DNA of 64,000 nt from Madurella fahalii (taxonomy: Eukaryota; Ascomycota; Sordariomycetes; Sordariales), in NCBI GenBank assembly GCA_029876055.1, contig CM056874.1, forward strand, positions 4,216,001-4,280,000, given 5' to 3'. How positions within the stretch are numbered: position 1 is the stretch's first letter; each line of letters opens with the position of its first letter. The notes below the pieces were generated by a model. It was not told where the DNA came from. It searched no databases and saw only the letters and a program-made list of their open reading frames with translations. This document shows, piece by piece, positions 11,912 to 23,361 of this stretch. Made by a program: the position numbers and the translations under genes.

Positions 11912-13440
11912 ACAGCTTTTCGTCTAATTGATCTCTGGACTGCAGAGGAGGTTTCGGGACTGCGTACACCATGATATGATACCATGGGGATTGTTCAATG
12001 ACGGGGGAGAGGAAGACGAGGTGACGCAATCGAGGGTAATACAAGCAACACTTGCTTTGTAGAGTGATGTTTGACACCTGCCTCTGCTGGCTGCACTTAC
12101 TCCTGGTTCCGAGATGGACACACGAAGAAGTTGGGGGACTATTGTGTATACAACGGTAATTCTGCCCATCCAGCTTGTACCATTCGACCACCGCTTCTGA
12201 CTGCTCGGCGAGGGTAGGTGCCATCGTGTTGTCTGTCAAGTGGAGAATGGAAAGATGTAGACCGTTTCCGTGTGCTGTTGGACTATAGATGGGGAAGACC
12301 TGCTTGGTCCGTTGAGAGTTGAAACGTCCTGCATACCCTTCTACCTCTTATTGTCAAATGAATCTAATTCATCTCTGGCAGGAGCAGGAGCCGTGAGCAA
12401 AGACACGGATGAAGAAAGCTTTTCCATTGTCCAATCTTCATCCTATTGGTCTCTTAATTCAAGTCGGAGTCTCGAGGCGAGAAGGCGTAGATCAAAGCGT
12501 CAGCTCGTCGAACCGCTTAGGCTCTAATCACGGCAGTAGCCTATTCTTTGACATGCTCGGAACTAGAATCGGTTGCTTGTTTAATGCTATGATGCTGCTG
12601 CTGATGATGATGACCACGATGGAAACCCACGAGAGATTTGATGCATAACATGGCGTTACGACTAGTACTGACGGCTGGAGTTAGCCAGGCAATACATTCC
12701 CTATGGAACGACTCAAGTAGAATTGTCCAGGACCTCAACGGGATGCTGTCGAAACTCTTGTCCACTAGCAAGCTGTGCAAGAGGCAAAGAAAGGGGGACT
12801 CGAGAGCTCAAATTCCCCCACATCTCTGCTCCAGTCCATGCTCCTTGCTTGCTTTGTACTACGATAGTGTAACCCAGACCCATCGAAACACCTTGATGAG
12901 CGACGATATAGCCGTATCCATTCAAGGAAGCGCATCCAACGTCATGTAAGCAAGTCATCCTCGCGCCGCTGGGATCCGGAAATTGTGCTTCACTCGGAGG
13001 AATCGATGATAGCATGCCCCACTTAACATGACATTGCGCGACTGCCGTCTCCCCCCCCCCACCCACCCAGAGTCATCCACGAATTCATAGGAAGGGAAGA
13101 GGCATAAGAAGTGGCCAAAAGAGGCCTTTCAGGACATTCTCAAAAGATTATGTGAGGAATGGGGCTGTGCTGGCACCGGGGAAGCGCATCTCCTCAGCAT
13201 TATGTCGCCCGTTTGCACCTCGGAACGGTGCCTCGTCAAAAATTGCCATTTCCCAGCTCGGAACAACAAATCCACATTAGCACAAAAGATGCTCTTGGAG
13301 TCCAAGAGTCCGCGGGGCGGGAATATTCGGATGCATACAAACCCAGCAGCAAAAAGGGTGGAGACGCGCATCACATTGATTGTTGCACTCTCGAGGAGGC
13401 AACGATCAGATCCTAGTTTGGTGAGCAGCTCGCATAGCCG

Positions 13441-13454
13441 AGAGAGAGAGAGAG
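13441..13454. repeat. (AG)7 microsatellite
   Basis: Dinucleotide tract seen directly, in the intergenic region between Apc2 and the RING-finger gene. Confidence 0.85.
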
Positions 13455-14193
13455 AGGAGCGTGCACGATCAGCACCAGTTAGCGTACGTACGTAGCCAGA
13501 GAAAAAGCCACGTAGAGGCCTGTCGCGGCATCCCGGGTTGCCTTTTTGCCCACTTGGACAAAGCGTGTCACCGCAGGGTGCGAAAGTCAGTGCGATGGTA
13601 CGAAGGGAAACGTTTGCGACAAAATTGCCACGAAATTTGGGGTGAGGTGTTCCGGGTGTAGGCCCGGTTCCGGTGGGCTCGGGGGGGTGGCCCCCGGGGC
13701 TCCGCTTATCGCCGCGAACCCGGATGGCCGGGGACGAAAAGGGAAATCGCCCAAAAATGGAGCGAGTTGGTTGGTTCGTCGGCGGGGACTAACGTCTTGC
13801 CTTCGGATTCCGAGAGGATAAACTGCGCCTGTGTTGCAAAACCCGCTCAAACCAGCCGGGGAGTCGGGATGTGGCAGGGATCAAGCTGGGTCATGTGTGT
13901 TCTCGTTCGATACCGGTTGGCTCACTACAACCAGGAGAGGGGAGGCAGAGGGCCGGGGAAAGTGGCCCATATAACACCGCGTGCTGCAACCCCTGGCGTT
14001 GCTTGCTCGCAACCCTTCAAGGGGGTGGGATGCTAGGACCGGAACAAGAGCGACGTTTCCGCTGGGGCGGAGATGCGCTATTTGCTGCAAGGATGCGGTA
14101 ACGAGAGTCGGATGGTGGCAAAGAAACAATAGGCCCAGACAGACAGGGCGTCGAAGTCGGTCCATGTGCTGGGGGTTCGCCCAAACAAAAAAT

Positions 14194-14236
14194 GAACAAC
14201 AACAACAACAACAACAAAAAAAAAAAAAAAAAAAAA
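14194..14236. repeat. (AAC)n followed by 21-nt poly-A
   Basis: About seven AAC units run into an uninterrupted A tract (14216-14236). It could be a simple repeat or the 3' tail of an old retroposed insertion. No target-site duplication was recognised, so the second reading is speculative. Confidence 0.8.
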
Positions 14237-15641
14237 TGCCGCTGCGGTGCGGATATATAGCCGTTTTCCGAGGCTATTGCCGCAGGATAAGCCGGTATTT
14301 GGTGGCCGACGGGACTGTGCGGGCGTCTCCCAACTGCCCTATCAAGGGCCGAATCGGACAGTTTGTGCCTTTCTTGTTTGTCTGTGTCGGCAAGGCGGCC
14401 TGGCAGTCAACCATTCGATGGGTCCCGCCCGGCCAGAGTGTGTGCGCCGGCCCAGGGATGCCGTGCTCGCCAAGCGGAATCGGGGTTGTGCGGGCGGGCA
14501 AGCTATTTGACCACTTGGCTCCAGCGAGGCGTTGGTCAGGTTGGTCGGTCAGGCATTGGATCGTGCCACCACCACCAGCTGGGTCGCTCGCCTGGTTTTC
14601 TGGCTTGCAGGGAGATGCTGGCTGGAGCCGCTCAGGAGGGGCGGTCCAGGCCCATTAAAATAAAGAGAGGGGCTGAAGAGGGGTAACATGAGCATCAAAC
14701 ACATCAGCGCAGAACCACGGCTCAAGCCATCGACGGCCCTGCGCGTTTTGTTGGCAGCTGCGCAATTAAATCCGCGCAGATTACGACCTGCTCCTCTGCC
14801 CGGTATCTCTCTGCATGATCTCTCCGTCCGGCCCTCTCCCAGAGCTCTTGTTACTTGTTAGAGGGCCGCTGTCGTCATCATCGAAATCGTGCCGATAAGA
14901 AGCTATTTCATCATCCGGGGCAGGGGTAAGTGATCAACCCCAGGATCTTGATCGCAAGGGGCGAATCAGGACGTGGGGATATCTCCAGGCGATGCTACAG
15001 CCAATGGATAAGGCTTCCAGGGGCAGGGATCAAGGCCCAGAACATGCCAGAGCTCGACAGCGCCAAGAGCGGCGTCCGGAAACTCGAAACTGTCGTTTGG
15101 CGAGCCCAGGGTCTGCCAGAGCAAGGGGCCGGCTTCAAAACGAAGCGGGCGCCGGCCCTCGCTCCCTGAGGGCGGCGAGAACACAAATCTGCGGCAGTGC
15201 TGGCACCATAAATTGCACTATATCCATGCGTGGCATAAAAGCCTGTTTTATTTTGCGAGATCCGAAAAGCAAGGGGCCGGGCCGGGGGAGGAATATTGTT
15301 CCTCGGCCGGATTTTATCCCCAACGCTGACCCGCGATGGCGCCGAGTTCGGCAGCCAGCTAGCTGACCGACGGCAAACCAATTTTCATCAAACACAAAAA
15401 GCCTCTGCGACGTGCGCTACACTGTTCCGTGGACAAAGGATGATCAGCATCAAGGGCCCGAGAGAATGACCCGCAAGCTCTAGCATATTTGGGCATGGAT
15501 TAAATTGCAACAAAACTTGAACCTTTATGACACGTCGCCCCAGCGAGCTCACCCGAGCCTGAGGCCGCATCCCATGGCGGATCTCGGGCTGTTGCTCAAC
15601 CGGTCTTTGTGGACACGGCAAAGTCGGAAGGACGAGGCGAA

Positions 15642-15679
15642 TTTTTTTTTTTTTTATTTTTATTTTTATTTTTTTTTTT
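15642..15679. repeat. Poly-T tract with A interruptions
   Basis: 38 nt almost entirely T with three single A residues, intergenic. A second pure T20 run lies at 15946-15965. Confidence 0.85.
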
Positions 15680-15945
15680 GGGCCGATGGCCGACTACCCT
15701 GACTGACACGGGAACAGCGGGATTCCAGGACCGAGCCCGAAGAAAAACTGTCTCGCATTTGCTGACGGGAAGGGCGATGCATGCGCTTATACGAGACGTG
15801 GTCGGGTGGTATGAGGATTTGCAGCTCTGTACGGCGACAAGTGCCTCACAGGTGTTGCCGTAAGATTGTGTTCGTGATACCCAAGCTGCCTGAAGGGCAC
15901 TTCGCAGTGTGGCAGAAATGGGCCTCGCATGATGACCAGGACACC

Positions 15946-15965
15946 TTTTTTTTTTTTTTTTTTTT
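15946..15965. repeat. Poly-T tract (20 nt)
   Basis: Uninterrupted T run, intergenic, 266 bp after the previous T tract. Length is uncertain, as for any assembled homopolymer. Confidence 0.85.
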
Positions 15966-17006
15966 ATTATCTCTCATTTCATTTGGCGCAGAGTGCGAAT
16001 GAAGCCGCAGCCTAACCTCGCATTCCGGCAGCCAGAAGCCACGGCAGTGTGATTCAGGGATCAACGCCTTCAAACCAACACGCCCCTCAAACGGAACATC
16101 CGGAAAGCCGTCGTATGTGGGCGTGGCGTGCTGGCCCGGGGTCCTTGCTAGGTACACACACGAAGAAAAAGGCCCCCTTGCACAGGAACTGCTGTTGCCT
16201 TTTTATATAGTTTTTTGCAACTTTGTAAGCGAGTAACACTCGCCGCCTGCGTACTGCCCGCGGTTCCGGCCGATGACCACAGCATGATGGCAGCGGTGCA
16301 GACCCGGGCGGAAACGGGCGGCCAAGGCAATGTACCTCCGGAAACAGTGATGCCTTGCAACTTCATTCCTAGCCTATATACGGCCGCTTGGTTCTCCATT
16401 CCAGGCGCCGGAAAGGTATGGAATCATTGGACAGGGGAATGGGCTTGTCCGGACGATCATGGGCAGCAACTCGTTCTGCTCGTTAAGAGGTACCGGCGGC
16501 TTTCTCGACACCAGAGATCCGAGTGCGTCGGTTGCACCCCCCCAAGAGGACTTTTGCCCCGGGCCAGCATACAGCGGGCATCCAATCCGACACGTAATGC
16601 AGCCTCCGAGGTAGCAAGTTGATCAAGGTTTCCGACTCGAACCTGGCGAATTGCTAATCGAACGGGGACCGAAGGACATGGCGGGGCAAGAAAGAGCCAG
16701 AGCAACCCGAAGCACGAAGTAGCAGCGAAGTAAAACGAAAAGACTAAAAAAGAATAAAAATAAAACAAAACGCCCAAGTACGTCGGGCGGCGGACGACTC
16801 AGCTCTGGCTTTGGCACCAACACGCTCCCAAGCCGCGAGCGTTTCTCATTTGATTGCCGTCGATAATGCGCGGATGGGCGTCTGCTCACTGCAGGGAGAC
16901 CCCGCTCGGAAGGGCCTTGGCCGCTGGTGGCCCGGCATGGTGTTCTAGGTAGGTATGTATGTACTGTGTGTACAGTACTTTAGTGGGGAAGCACGCCAAT
17001 GGAGCG

Positions 17007-17038
17007 AGCCAGCCAGCAAGCCAGCCAGCCAGCCAGCC
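17007..17038. repeat. (AGCC)8 tetranucleotide repeat
   Basis: Eight tandem AGCC units, one of them AGCA, in intergenic DNA. Confidence 0.85.
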
Positions 17039-17582
17039 ATCGGCTTGGACGGATGGGAAATGCAAAGGAAAGGGTTGGGGCGGGAAAAAAAAAGGGGGGG
17101 TTTGCTGAAATAAGCCACCGACTCGCACTATGCTTGCCCTGTTCTGTCCCTCCCTCGCGAACTGCGCTCCCCGTCGGGCCATGCTGGCACACTGGACCGG
17201 GAGTTGCTGCATCCAGCAGCCGCCCAGCCCGTTGCGCTTTGTTACCTGAATCGTCGTCGGGTTGTTCCCAAGCAAGGCTTGCTGCTTGCTGATTTGCAGC
17301 AGCGCTGTGGCGTCGTCCTGCCTTTCTGGCCGTTTTTGTCTGCACGCCCAAGCCGATGCCGCCTCCCTGTAGGTAGCAACCGCATTGGAAGGTTACTTTT
17401 GCCCTTCCCACCCCCTGCTCGGCAACCCACTCACAAGGGCGGAGAGTAGCAAGTGATGTTGTCTTTGACACCTCTCGCTCGCACGCTTGCACGCTCACAC
17501 AAACTGAGCTACCTAACTCGCTCGTTTTCTCCACCGACGCCGCGCTCCACCGCCAACAACGAAGGCCCCCTCCCCCCAGACA

Positions 17583-17597
17583 CCCCCCCCCCCCCCC
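17583..17597. repeat. Poly-C tract (15 nt)
   Basis: Homopolymer at the start of the pyrimidine-rich region upstream of the RING-finger gene. Confidence 0.85.
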
Positions 17598-18739
17598 GGC
17601 AAGCGATGCGAGACGTGCGAGGATCGCTCTAGCCGTATGGAGCTTCCCAGGTCTTTTTAGTGTCTGCGCTTCCTGCCTGTGACCTAAAGCGAATTGATTA
17701 CGACGAGACTTGTGACTTTCTTGTGACTCGGTGACCTGACCTGGCTGGGCTCGACTTTGTGAGTGCCTTGCTGTGCTCCGCCCTCGCGCGCCCCCCGTCA
17801 CCCCTCTCCGGTCCCTGCTGCTGCTTTGCCTTGATGATACAAAACCGACGCCATCCCCAGCTTGGTCCCGGCCGCTCGTTCTGCTTCTCTGCTCGCCTTT
17901 CCCGCTCACTTTCCGACCTCGCGGCCATACTGCTTCCCAGCACACCTCATCGCTCGCCTCCCGCTCGCCTCCTACCCACCCCCTGTAAACCCCACTCCGA
18001 CCCCAGTCGCACTTATCGGCCTCTTATCATTGACAAGTGCCTCTGCCTCGGGGAACGACCGACCGAGGGAGCGGCGAGCGTGCGAGCAACACTGCAGGGT
18101 CACGAGTTTTGAGCAGCCAGTCTCCTCGGACCCGAGCTGGGCAGAAGTTGGCTGATTTTGTCCTATTTCGGTCTTGTTCAAGAACAGACCGATCTAGGTC
18201 CCATTCACTCTTCCGTGACAAACAGCGACGACAGGCAAACTACCTGCCGACTCGGCCGGCCGATCAATTATCGACTTTTGATGGTTCATTCACCTTGAAC
18301 TCTACGGATACAGCTTACCGACAGACTGCTCCCCTCCTCGCCCTCTCTACCCCTGGTTACGAGTTTGAGGAAATTGGACCGAGGAGCGCCTTATCGAACC
18401 GGGTTGTCTTTGTTGGGCGTTTGCTTTAGAGTTGGGGCGGGTTTTCGCATTTTCGAAGGAGACGGAGAAGAGCTGGCCAGGTAGAAAGCAGCGCAATCGG
18501 GGTGCATGTGTGCAGGTGCGCTGGTTGCTTCGGCTGCTGGACACGTTCGCGTCTTGAACGAGCCCAGGACAGCACCACCACGTCGCTGCAGGCGTCGGTC
18601 CGCTGTGAACTGCGGTGCAGGGAAAATTCGACAGCGGGGGAATTGCCGACGAGGTGCGGGACCGGCTTAGCCAGGGCCTGAGGTGTTGAAAGGAAAGAAG
18701 AATCGGGCTGTCGCGGTCAGACAGCCCGCCCTGAGGGCC

Positions 18740-21412
18740 ATGGACTCGATGGAGTTTATGGTGCAGCAGCCAGAGGCTGCCATGGCACAGCCCCAACACT
18801 TCCACGGGCTCCAGCGCCAGCAGCACCAGGGCTGCCCATACTATCAGCAACACCACCAGTCGGGCCTTCCTCCCCCGTTTGTGTCCGACCATCACCCCCA
18901 TTCACACGCCCACGTTCACGCCCACGCCCACGCCCACTCCCGCTCCCACTCGCACCCCAATAATTACCCGATCCCGCACCAGCAACCATCATCTCCCAAC
19001 CGAAACCTCTCACAAGAGTACCACCACCACCAGCAGCAGCAGCAGCACCAGCACCAGCACCAGCACCAGCAACAACACCAACACCAACACCAACACCAAC
19101 AGCAGCAGCAGCAGCAGCAGCAGCCTCCTCCTCGTCCCCAGCAACCCTCACTCCCACACCCACACCCGCATCCGCATCCGCATCCGCAGCCCTACGGCCA
19201 CTCGCACGCCCACTACGATCCAGTACACTCTGCTAGCAGCTCGTGGAATCAGCACCAGGGGCCCACGTCCGCCTTCCAATGGCCCGGACCCTTCGCGGCG
19301 CCACTGGGGCATAACAACAGGCTGCCAGTGCCAGACCAGCTGTATTTCACCAGCGGGGCGGGTGTGCCTACTGGTGCAGGTCAAGGTCCTGTGCAACCTC
19401 CATTGATCCCTCCCCCGCACCACGATTCTTGGGCAGTGCAATTGCCTTCCTACCGCCGTCCTCCAGCAACCACCCGCTTCCACTCGACAGTCCCTCAGCA
19501 AAATAATCCTAATACCGGCCCCAGCCACAGCCAGAGCAACAATACCATGGATGCCGTTCAAGGCGGGGGAGGCTCTCTGCAGCCCTCGCGTGGCATCAGC
19601 CTTCCGTCCCTAAACCCAAATCCGAACCCGACCCCGCCGCTTCCTCAGCCGACACCGGCGACTGCGTCTACCTCTGGAGAGTCTGGCTCGGCCGTTCTCC
19701 CGCCCTCCAGCCGTCCCCCGCTCTTTACTGCCCCGGACAACTCTTCGAGACCGCAGGACCGCGGGTCCGGGAACGGTTCGTCGTCGCCGCCTTCGTCGTC
19801 TTCATCGTCGACCTCGTCGTTGTCATCGTCGTCGTCGTCGACGGCGATTCCCCCGCCACAGCTGCCGCGGCCGCCTCTATTTGGGGCCATGGAGCCTTTG
19901 CAACGGATAGATATTCCTCCCGGCCCTAACAGTGCCCATCCGGCGCCCGAATCCGACCGCCCCTTATTTCCTATCAATCCTGCCATGCCTCACGGCCCTG
20001 ACCGCCGCCGCTATTATACCACCAGCCGCCGTGTACCGCGGCCGCCGATCCCTACTTCGGTTTCTCAGCACTCCGACTACGACAGTGACGAGGATCTCGA
20101 GCAGCTCATGGACGACGCCGACGATCAGACGCTTCATCACTACATAGAAGAGTTCTCGGCTGGCAACCCTCAGTTCCGCGCTCTGACCGAGGACCATGTC
20201 CGCGCGAGCCAGATTCTCCGTGGTCAGATCTCCAACAAGCGAGTGGCGTCCAGGAAAGCCCTCTCCCAGCTCCAGAGCGTGGATCTGAACACGCTGCCCG
20301 AGAGCGAACGAAGTAAGCCGTCATGGCCGACATGCCTCCCATTTTGCGTTTGCTGACCCGTCCCGCAGCCTGCGTCATCTGCTACAACGACTTTGGCGTG
20401 CCGAATCCAGAAGGCATCAACGAGGCCCCACTGCGTCTCCCTGGCTGCAAGCACATCTTCGGCGATCACTGCATCAAGAAATGGTTCGAGGAGTCGGATA
20501 GTTGCCCGTACTGCCGCGACAAGGTCCATTCGGAGCCCGTCTTCCCCCCAAGTTACCGTGCCATCCACAACATGTTGCGGTCCTCCTTCCTACGTAACCG
20601 GCCGGCACCGGACAGCGGGACTTCGACGTTGGTGTAACCCTCTATCCTCCCTTCTAGCCTTTGGGACTGGCCCTACTTACACACATTCTAGGTTTGGTGA
20701 CGAGGAAGCCCTTGCCCGGCTTATGACCCAAGACCGCGATGCCGCCCGCCTCATGGCACATCAAGACCGAGGCCCTGACGGGGCTCCCCCGAGAACCTTC
20801 CAGACGGGAGAACGGCGGTCGCCGCCTTCTGAGGCTTCAGAAAACCGGAGGAGGACTAGGGCTCGCCACGGCAGCTTCCGTGCCTCGCTGCCAGCCGGCC
20901 CGCTCGCCGGCCGTACTCCGGCATCTCATACAGCTGGGGGGCCGGCGCCTCCGCAGCACAGCCCGCCTCGTGAGCGTGTATTACCCCCTGGTCTTTCGCG
21001 TTGGCCTCATCAGTTCTCACTGGATCCGAATGGACCACTGACACTGCCCCTCGCAAGCCAGTCTACCTCGGGCAGCCAACGCCCTTTTTTTACCCCTATG
21101 ATGAACATGGGTCCTCGGCCCAACTTCTTCCAGCACATGGAGCCGCAAGGGGTGGGCCCGAACTCAATGCCGCTCGGACCCGGCACGCTGAACCACAGCT
21201 TTAACAACCCACCGTACTCGGTTCCTGGGAATGGAGGCCAGGCCGGCGCCGCCTCCACACAGCCGCCAGCGTACTCCACCGGGCCCCAGCAGGCCGCGAC
21301 ATTCTCACAGCAACTTCCTCCGGTTATGGCACCTCAACAGCCGTTTGCGGTCCCTTCAAACGTCGCCACTGGGCCGCCGGGCACCGTCGGCGGAGAGGGT
21401 ATGTTGCAGTAG
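18740..21412 (+). CDS. RING-finger protein with Gln/His-rich N-terminus, putative E3 ubiquitin ligase
   Basis: Three exons, 18740-20312, 20369-20633 and 20692-21412, give 852 aa. Introns of 56 and 58 bp (GTAAGC...CCCGCAG with a CTGAC branch; GTAACC...TTCTAG) restore frame exactly. The start at 18740 has GCC before ATGG; an in-frame ATG at 18683 is less favoured. Residues 1-200 are rich in Gln and His, with many His-Ala, His-Gln and His-Pro repeats. A Ser-rich run precedes an acidic segment (DYDSDEDLEQLMDD) near residue 440. The RING lies in exon 2: CVIC, then CKHIFGDHC, then CPYC. The usual fifth zinc ligand position (after HIF) is Gly, with a His two residues later, so metal coordination is atypical. 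The C-terminal 240 residues are Pro/Gln-rich and disordered. Ubiquitin-ligase activity is inferred from the RING alone; substrate and location are unknown. Confidence 0.85.
19021..19200 (+). repeat. CAG/CAC/CAA coding repeats (poly-Gln/His)
   Basis: Interrupted trinucleotide and hexanucleotide repeats inside exon 1 of the RING-finger gene (CAGCAC, CACCAA, CAG, then CCGCAT units). They encode Gln/His and His-Pro tracts. Such tracts vary in length between strains. Confidence 0.85.
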
Positions 21413-22872
21413 GGCATGGGGGCATCAAATGTCATGACTCCCATCAGCAACACCTCCCCGTGGTACACGGGATTCCCACCTCCCCTAACTCTAGCATTCC
21501 ATCCGTTGCCCATAACGTCGTCGAGAACGAACAACGCGGCCCCGATTGTTGCCGGCACAGGACGGGCTCCATCTTGGCAGAACATGGGGCCGTGGAATTG
21601 CACGGCACTCGGAGTCGGAACGCATTCGGGGTTCCCGGGATACCCAGCGCTGATACAGTGGCACCCTCCACCGACGCGAAACCCACAATTAGCACGAGAC
21701 TGGAGTGGTCAGGGATCCAAGGGCCCCTCTATCTCTACTTTTAACCATCACGCACAATAGACTTGTCCTTCTCACTGCACACGGTGCGCGCGCAATTCGT
21801 TCAACTCATCAGTTTGTTTTTTGATTCCCGAGGGTTTGGTTTGGTTGGTGGAACGGGGTTATGACTCGGCGCCGGCGTTTTCCTTCCTCTCGGGGTTGCA
21901 TGCAGAATGGGATATGATGTCTCAGATTCACCACTCGTTTCTTTCGCCCGGGACTCCTCTTATCGACGCGACTCAACTACCCGACTACTTGACCCAGTCT
22001 TAGGACGATTTTCACTTTCTTCCAGGTTGTTAATGGGGGTTTAATACGGATAAGCACCTGGTGCGGCAACCATCAACGTCATCTGGAGAGCGGATCCGGA
22101 GGGGGAGGGAAGTCGTGGATGGAAATCCACTCACCTATTTCCCCTCATAGGAGACGATCAGACAAACAACCTGACGGCAAGGGGCTGGAGCGGAAGATAA
22201 ATAAAGGAAGCAAAACGAGCGGAACCCCGATGGGGTATTTTATGTCTTATGTTTCGTCATGACGCGGACGCACGACGTGGACACAGCGTGGGAAAAGGAA
22301 ACGATGAAGCTTAGGTTGGCACATGAGATAGCAGACAGGCAGACAGGGAAATTAGGCATCTGCAGCGCATGCATCGCTTTTATTTTCGACATCCAGGTCG
22401 TTTACTCTGTTTACCGTTGTTTTACCACGGGACAGCTAGATACTTTGCACTTGAGTAAACGATACGGAGACTGCCAAGTGTCAGAAGGAGGTTTGGGGCG
22501 TGAGGTGATCTTTGAGGGCACGACGGACGGAGAGAGGAAGGACACAGCGGGGGTCTGGGAATCAAGTCTCGGAACAATACAGGCCATTGCCCCCCCGCAC
22601 CCGTGTATGCCACCTTCTGAATGGGTCTGCTCCTCACCCCTGATTCATTCCATATACTGCTCGCCAGATACCGTGTAGGTTAGCAGGGTAACCGTCGTGA
22701 TTGTAGTTTGCCTACAACACGGCTCAGCCCGCAAGAGGCAATTCGTTGAGTTATTGGGTTATGACGGGTACATACATACGTACATCCAATACATACGGCG
22801 GTCGCGGAAGCCGACAGGGTGAGAATGGGCTAGCCTTTATAAGCGGTGAGTGGATAACCGAACTCTAATAGG

Positions 22873-22894
22873 AAAAAAAAAGGGGGGGGGGGGG
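22873..22894. repeat. A9-G13 homopurine tract
   Basis: Adjacent A and G homopolymers in intergenic DNA, seen directly. Confidence 0.8.
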
Positions 22895-23224
22895 CATCAA
22901 CGCTTAGACTGGCTGAGACTGGCGGGGCGTTCAGAGATCCCGGATTCCAGAGAACCGCGGCTCTGCTGTTTGGGAAAGTGAGTGGGGGCTGGTGTAGGTT
23001 TAGAATTTGGGGAGTGGGGGGTAGACTGGTGATGAAGGAGTTCCTATATCGGTGGTGGGACTACCTAGCTCTGTAACATTTCATTACCCAGGTGAGAGGC
23101 ACGTCTCGAGTTACGGGGGGCTTTAAGAAGCCGTTAGGGATTCAACCAGATGCAATTGCTCAAACCGCTATTCAAACTTCACCATGCCATATCCTTGACT
23201 CGACTGGTACGCCAGACAATGCTC

Positions 23225-23285
23225 CCCAAGACACACCCACACCCACACCCACATACACGCAATATATATATGTATATCTATCTAT
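23225..23285. repeat. Compound microsatellite (CCCACA, AT, CTAT)
   Basis: Three short simple repeats in succession, ending about 10 bp before the stop codon of the APH-fold gene, so probably in its 3' UTR. Confidence 0.75.
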
Positions 23286-23295
23286 CCAGTCCCCC

Positions 23296-23330
23296 TCACA
23301 ACCTTGATGTCCGCCGCTGACCACGACCAT

Positions 23331-23361
<31 letters not shown>

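Larger units (their letters stand above)
11912..18739. other. 6.8 kb gene-poor region
   Basis: No supportable gene. It holds several simple repeats listed separately (AG, AAC/poly-A, poly-T, AGCC, poly-C). From about 17.4 to 18.3 kb the plus strand is markedly pyrimidine-rich, as in fungal promoters and long leaders, and probably serves the RING-finger gene that starts at 18740. Long open frames here (for example 16980-17945 minus, 13981-14658 plus) are low-complexity or lack any motif and are not annotated. Confidence 0.5.
21413..23295. other. Intergenic region between convergent RING-finger and APH-fold genes
   Basis: No gene supported. It contains an A9G13 homopurine run at 22873-22894 and simple repeats near 23225-23285 (CCCACA units, ATAT and CTAT units). 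An AATAAA-like hexamer near 22200 could act in 3'-end formation, but it is 790 bp past the RING-gene stop. Confidence 0.5.

Noticed and set aside
14194..14236. Poly-A tail of a retrotransposed element
   Set aside because: No target-site duplication or element body recognised; a simple repeat explains it.
13981..14658. 225-codon plus-strand frame
   Set aside because: It depends on translating the AAC/poly-A tract as Gln and Lys runs; no domain or exon support.
16615..16650. tRNA-like B box (GGTTCGAGTC on the minus strand)
   Set aside because: The flanking bases do not form a T stem and no A box or acceptor stem is present.
16980..17945. 321-codon open frame on the minus strand
   Set aside because: It lies in the CT-rich upstream region, contains low-complexity Trp-Leu-Ala and Ala runs from the AGCC repeat, has no motif, and is likely a chance frame.
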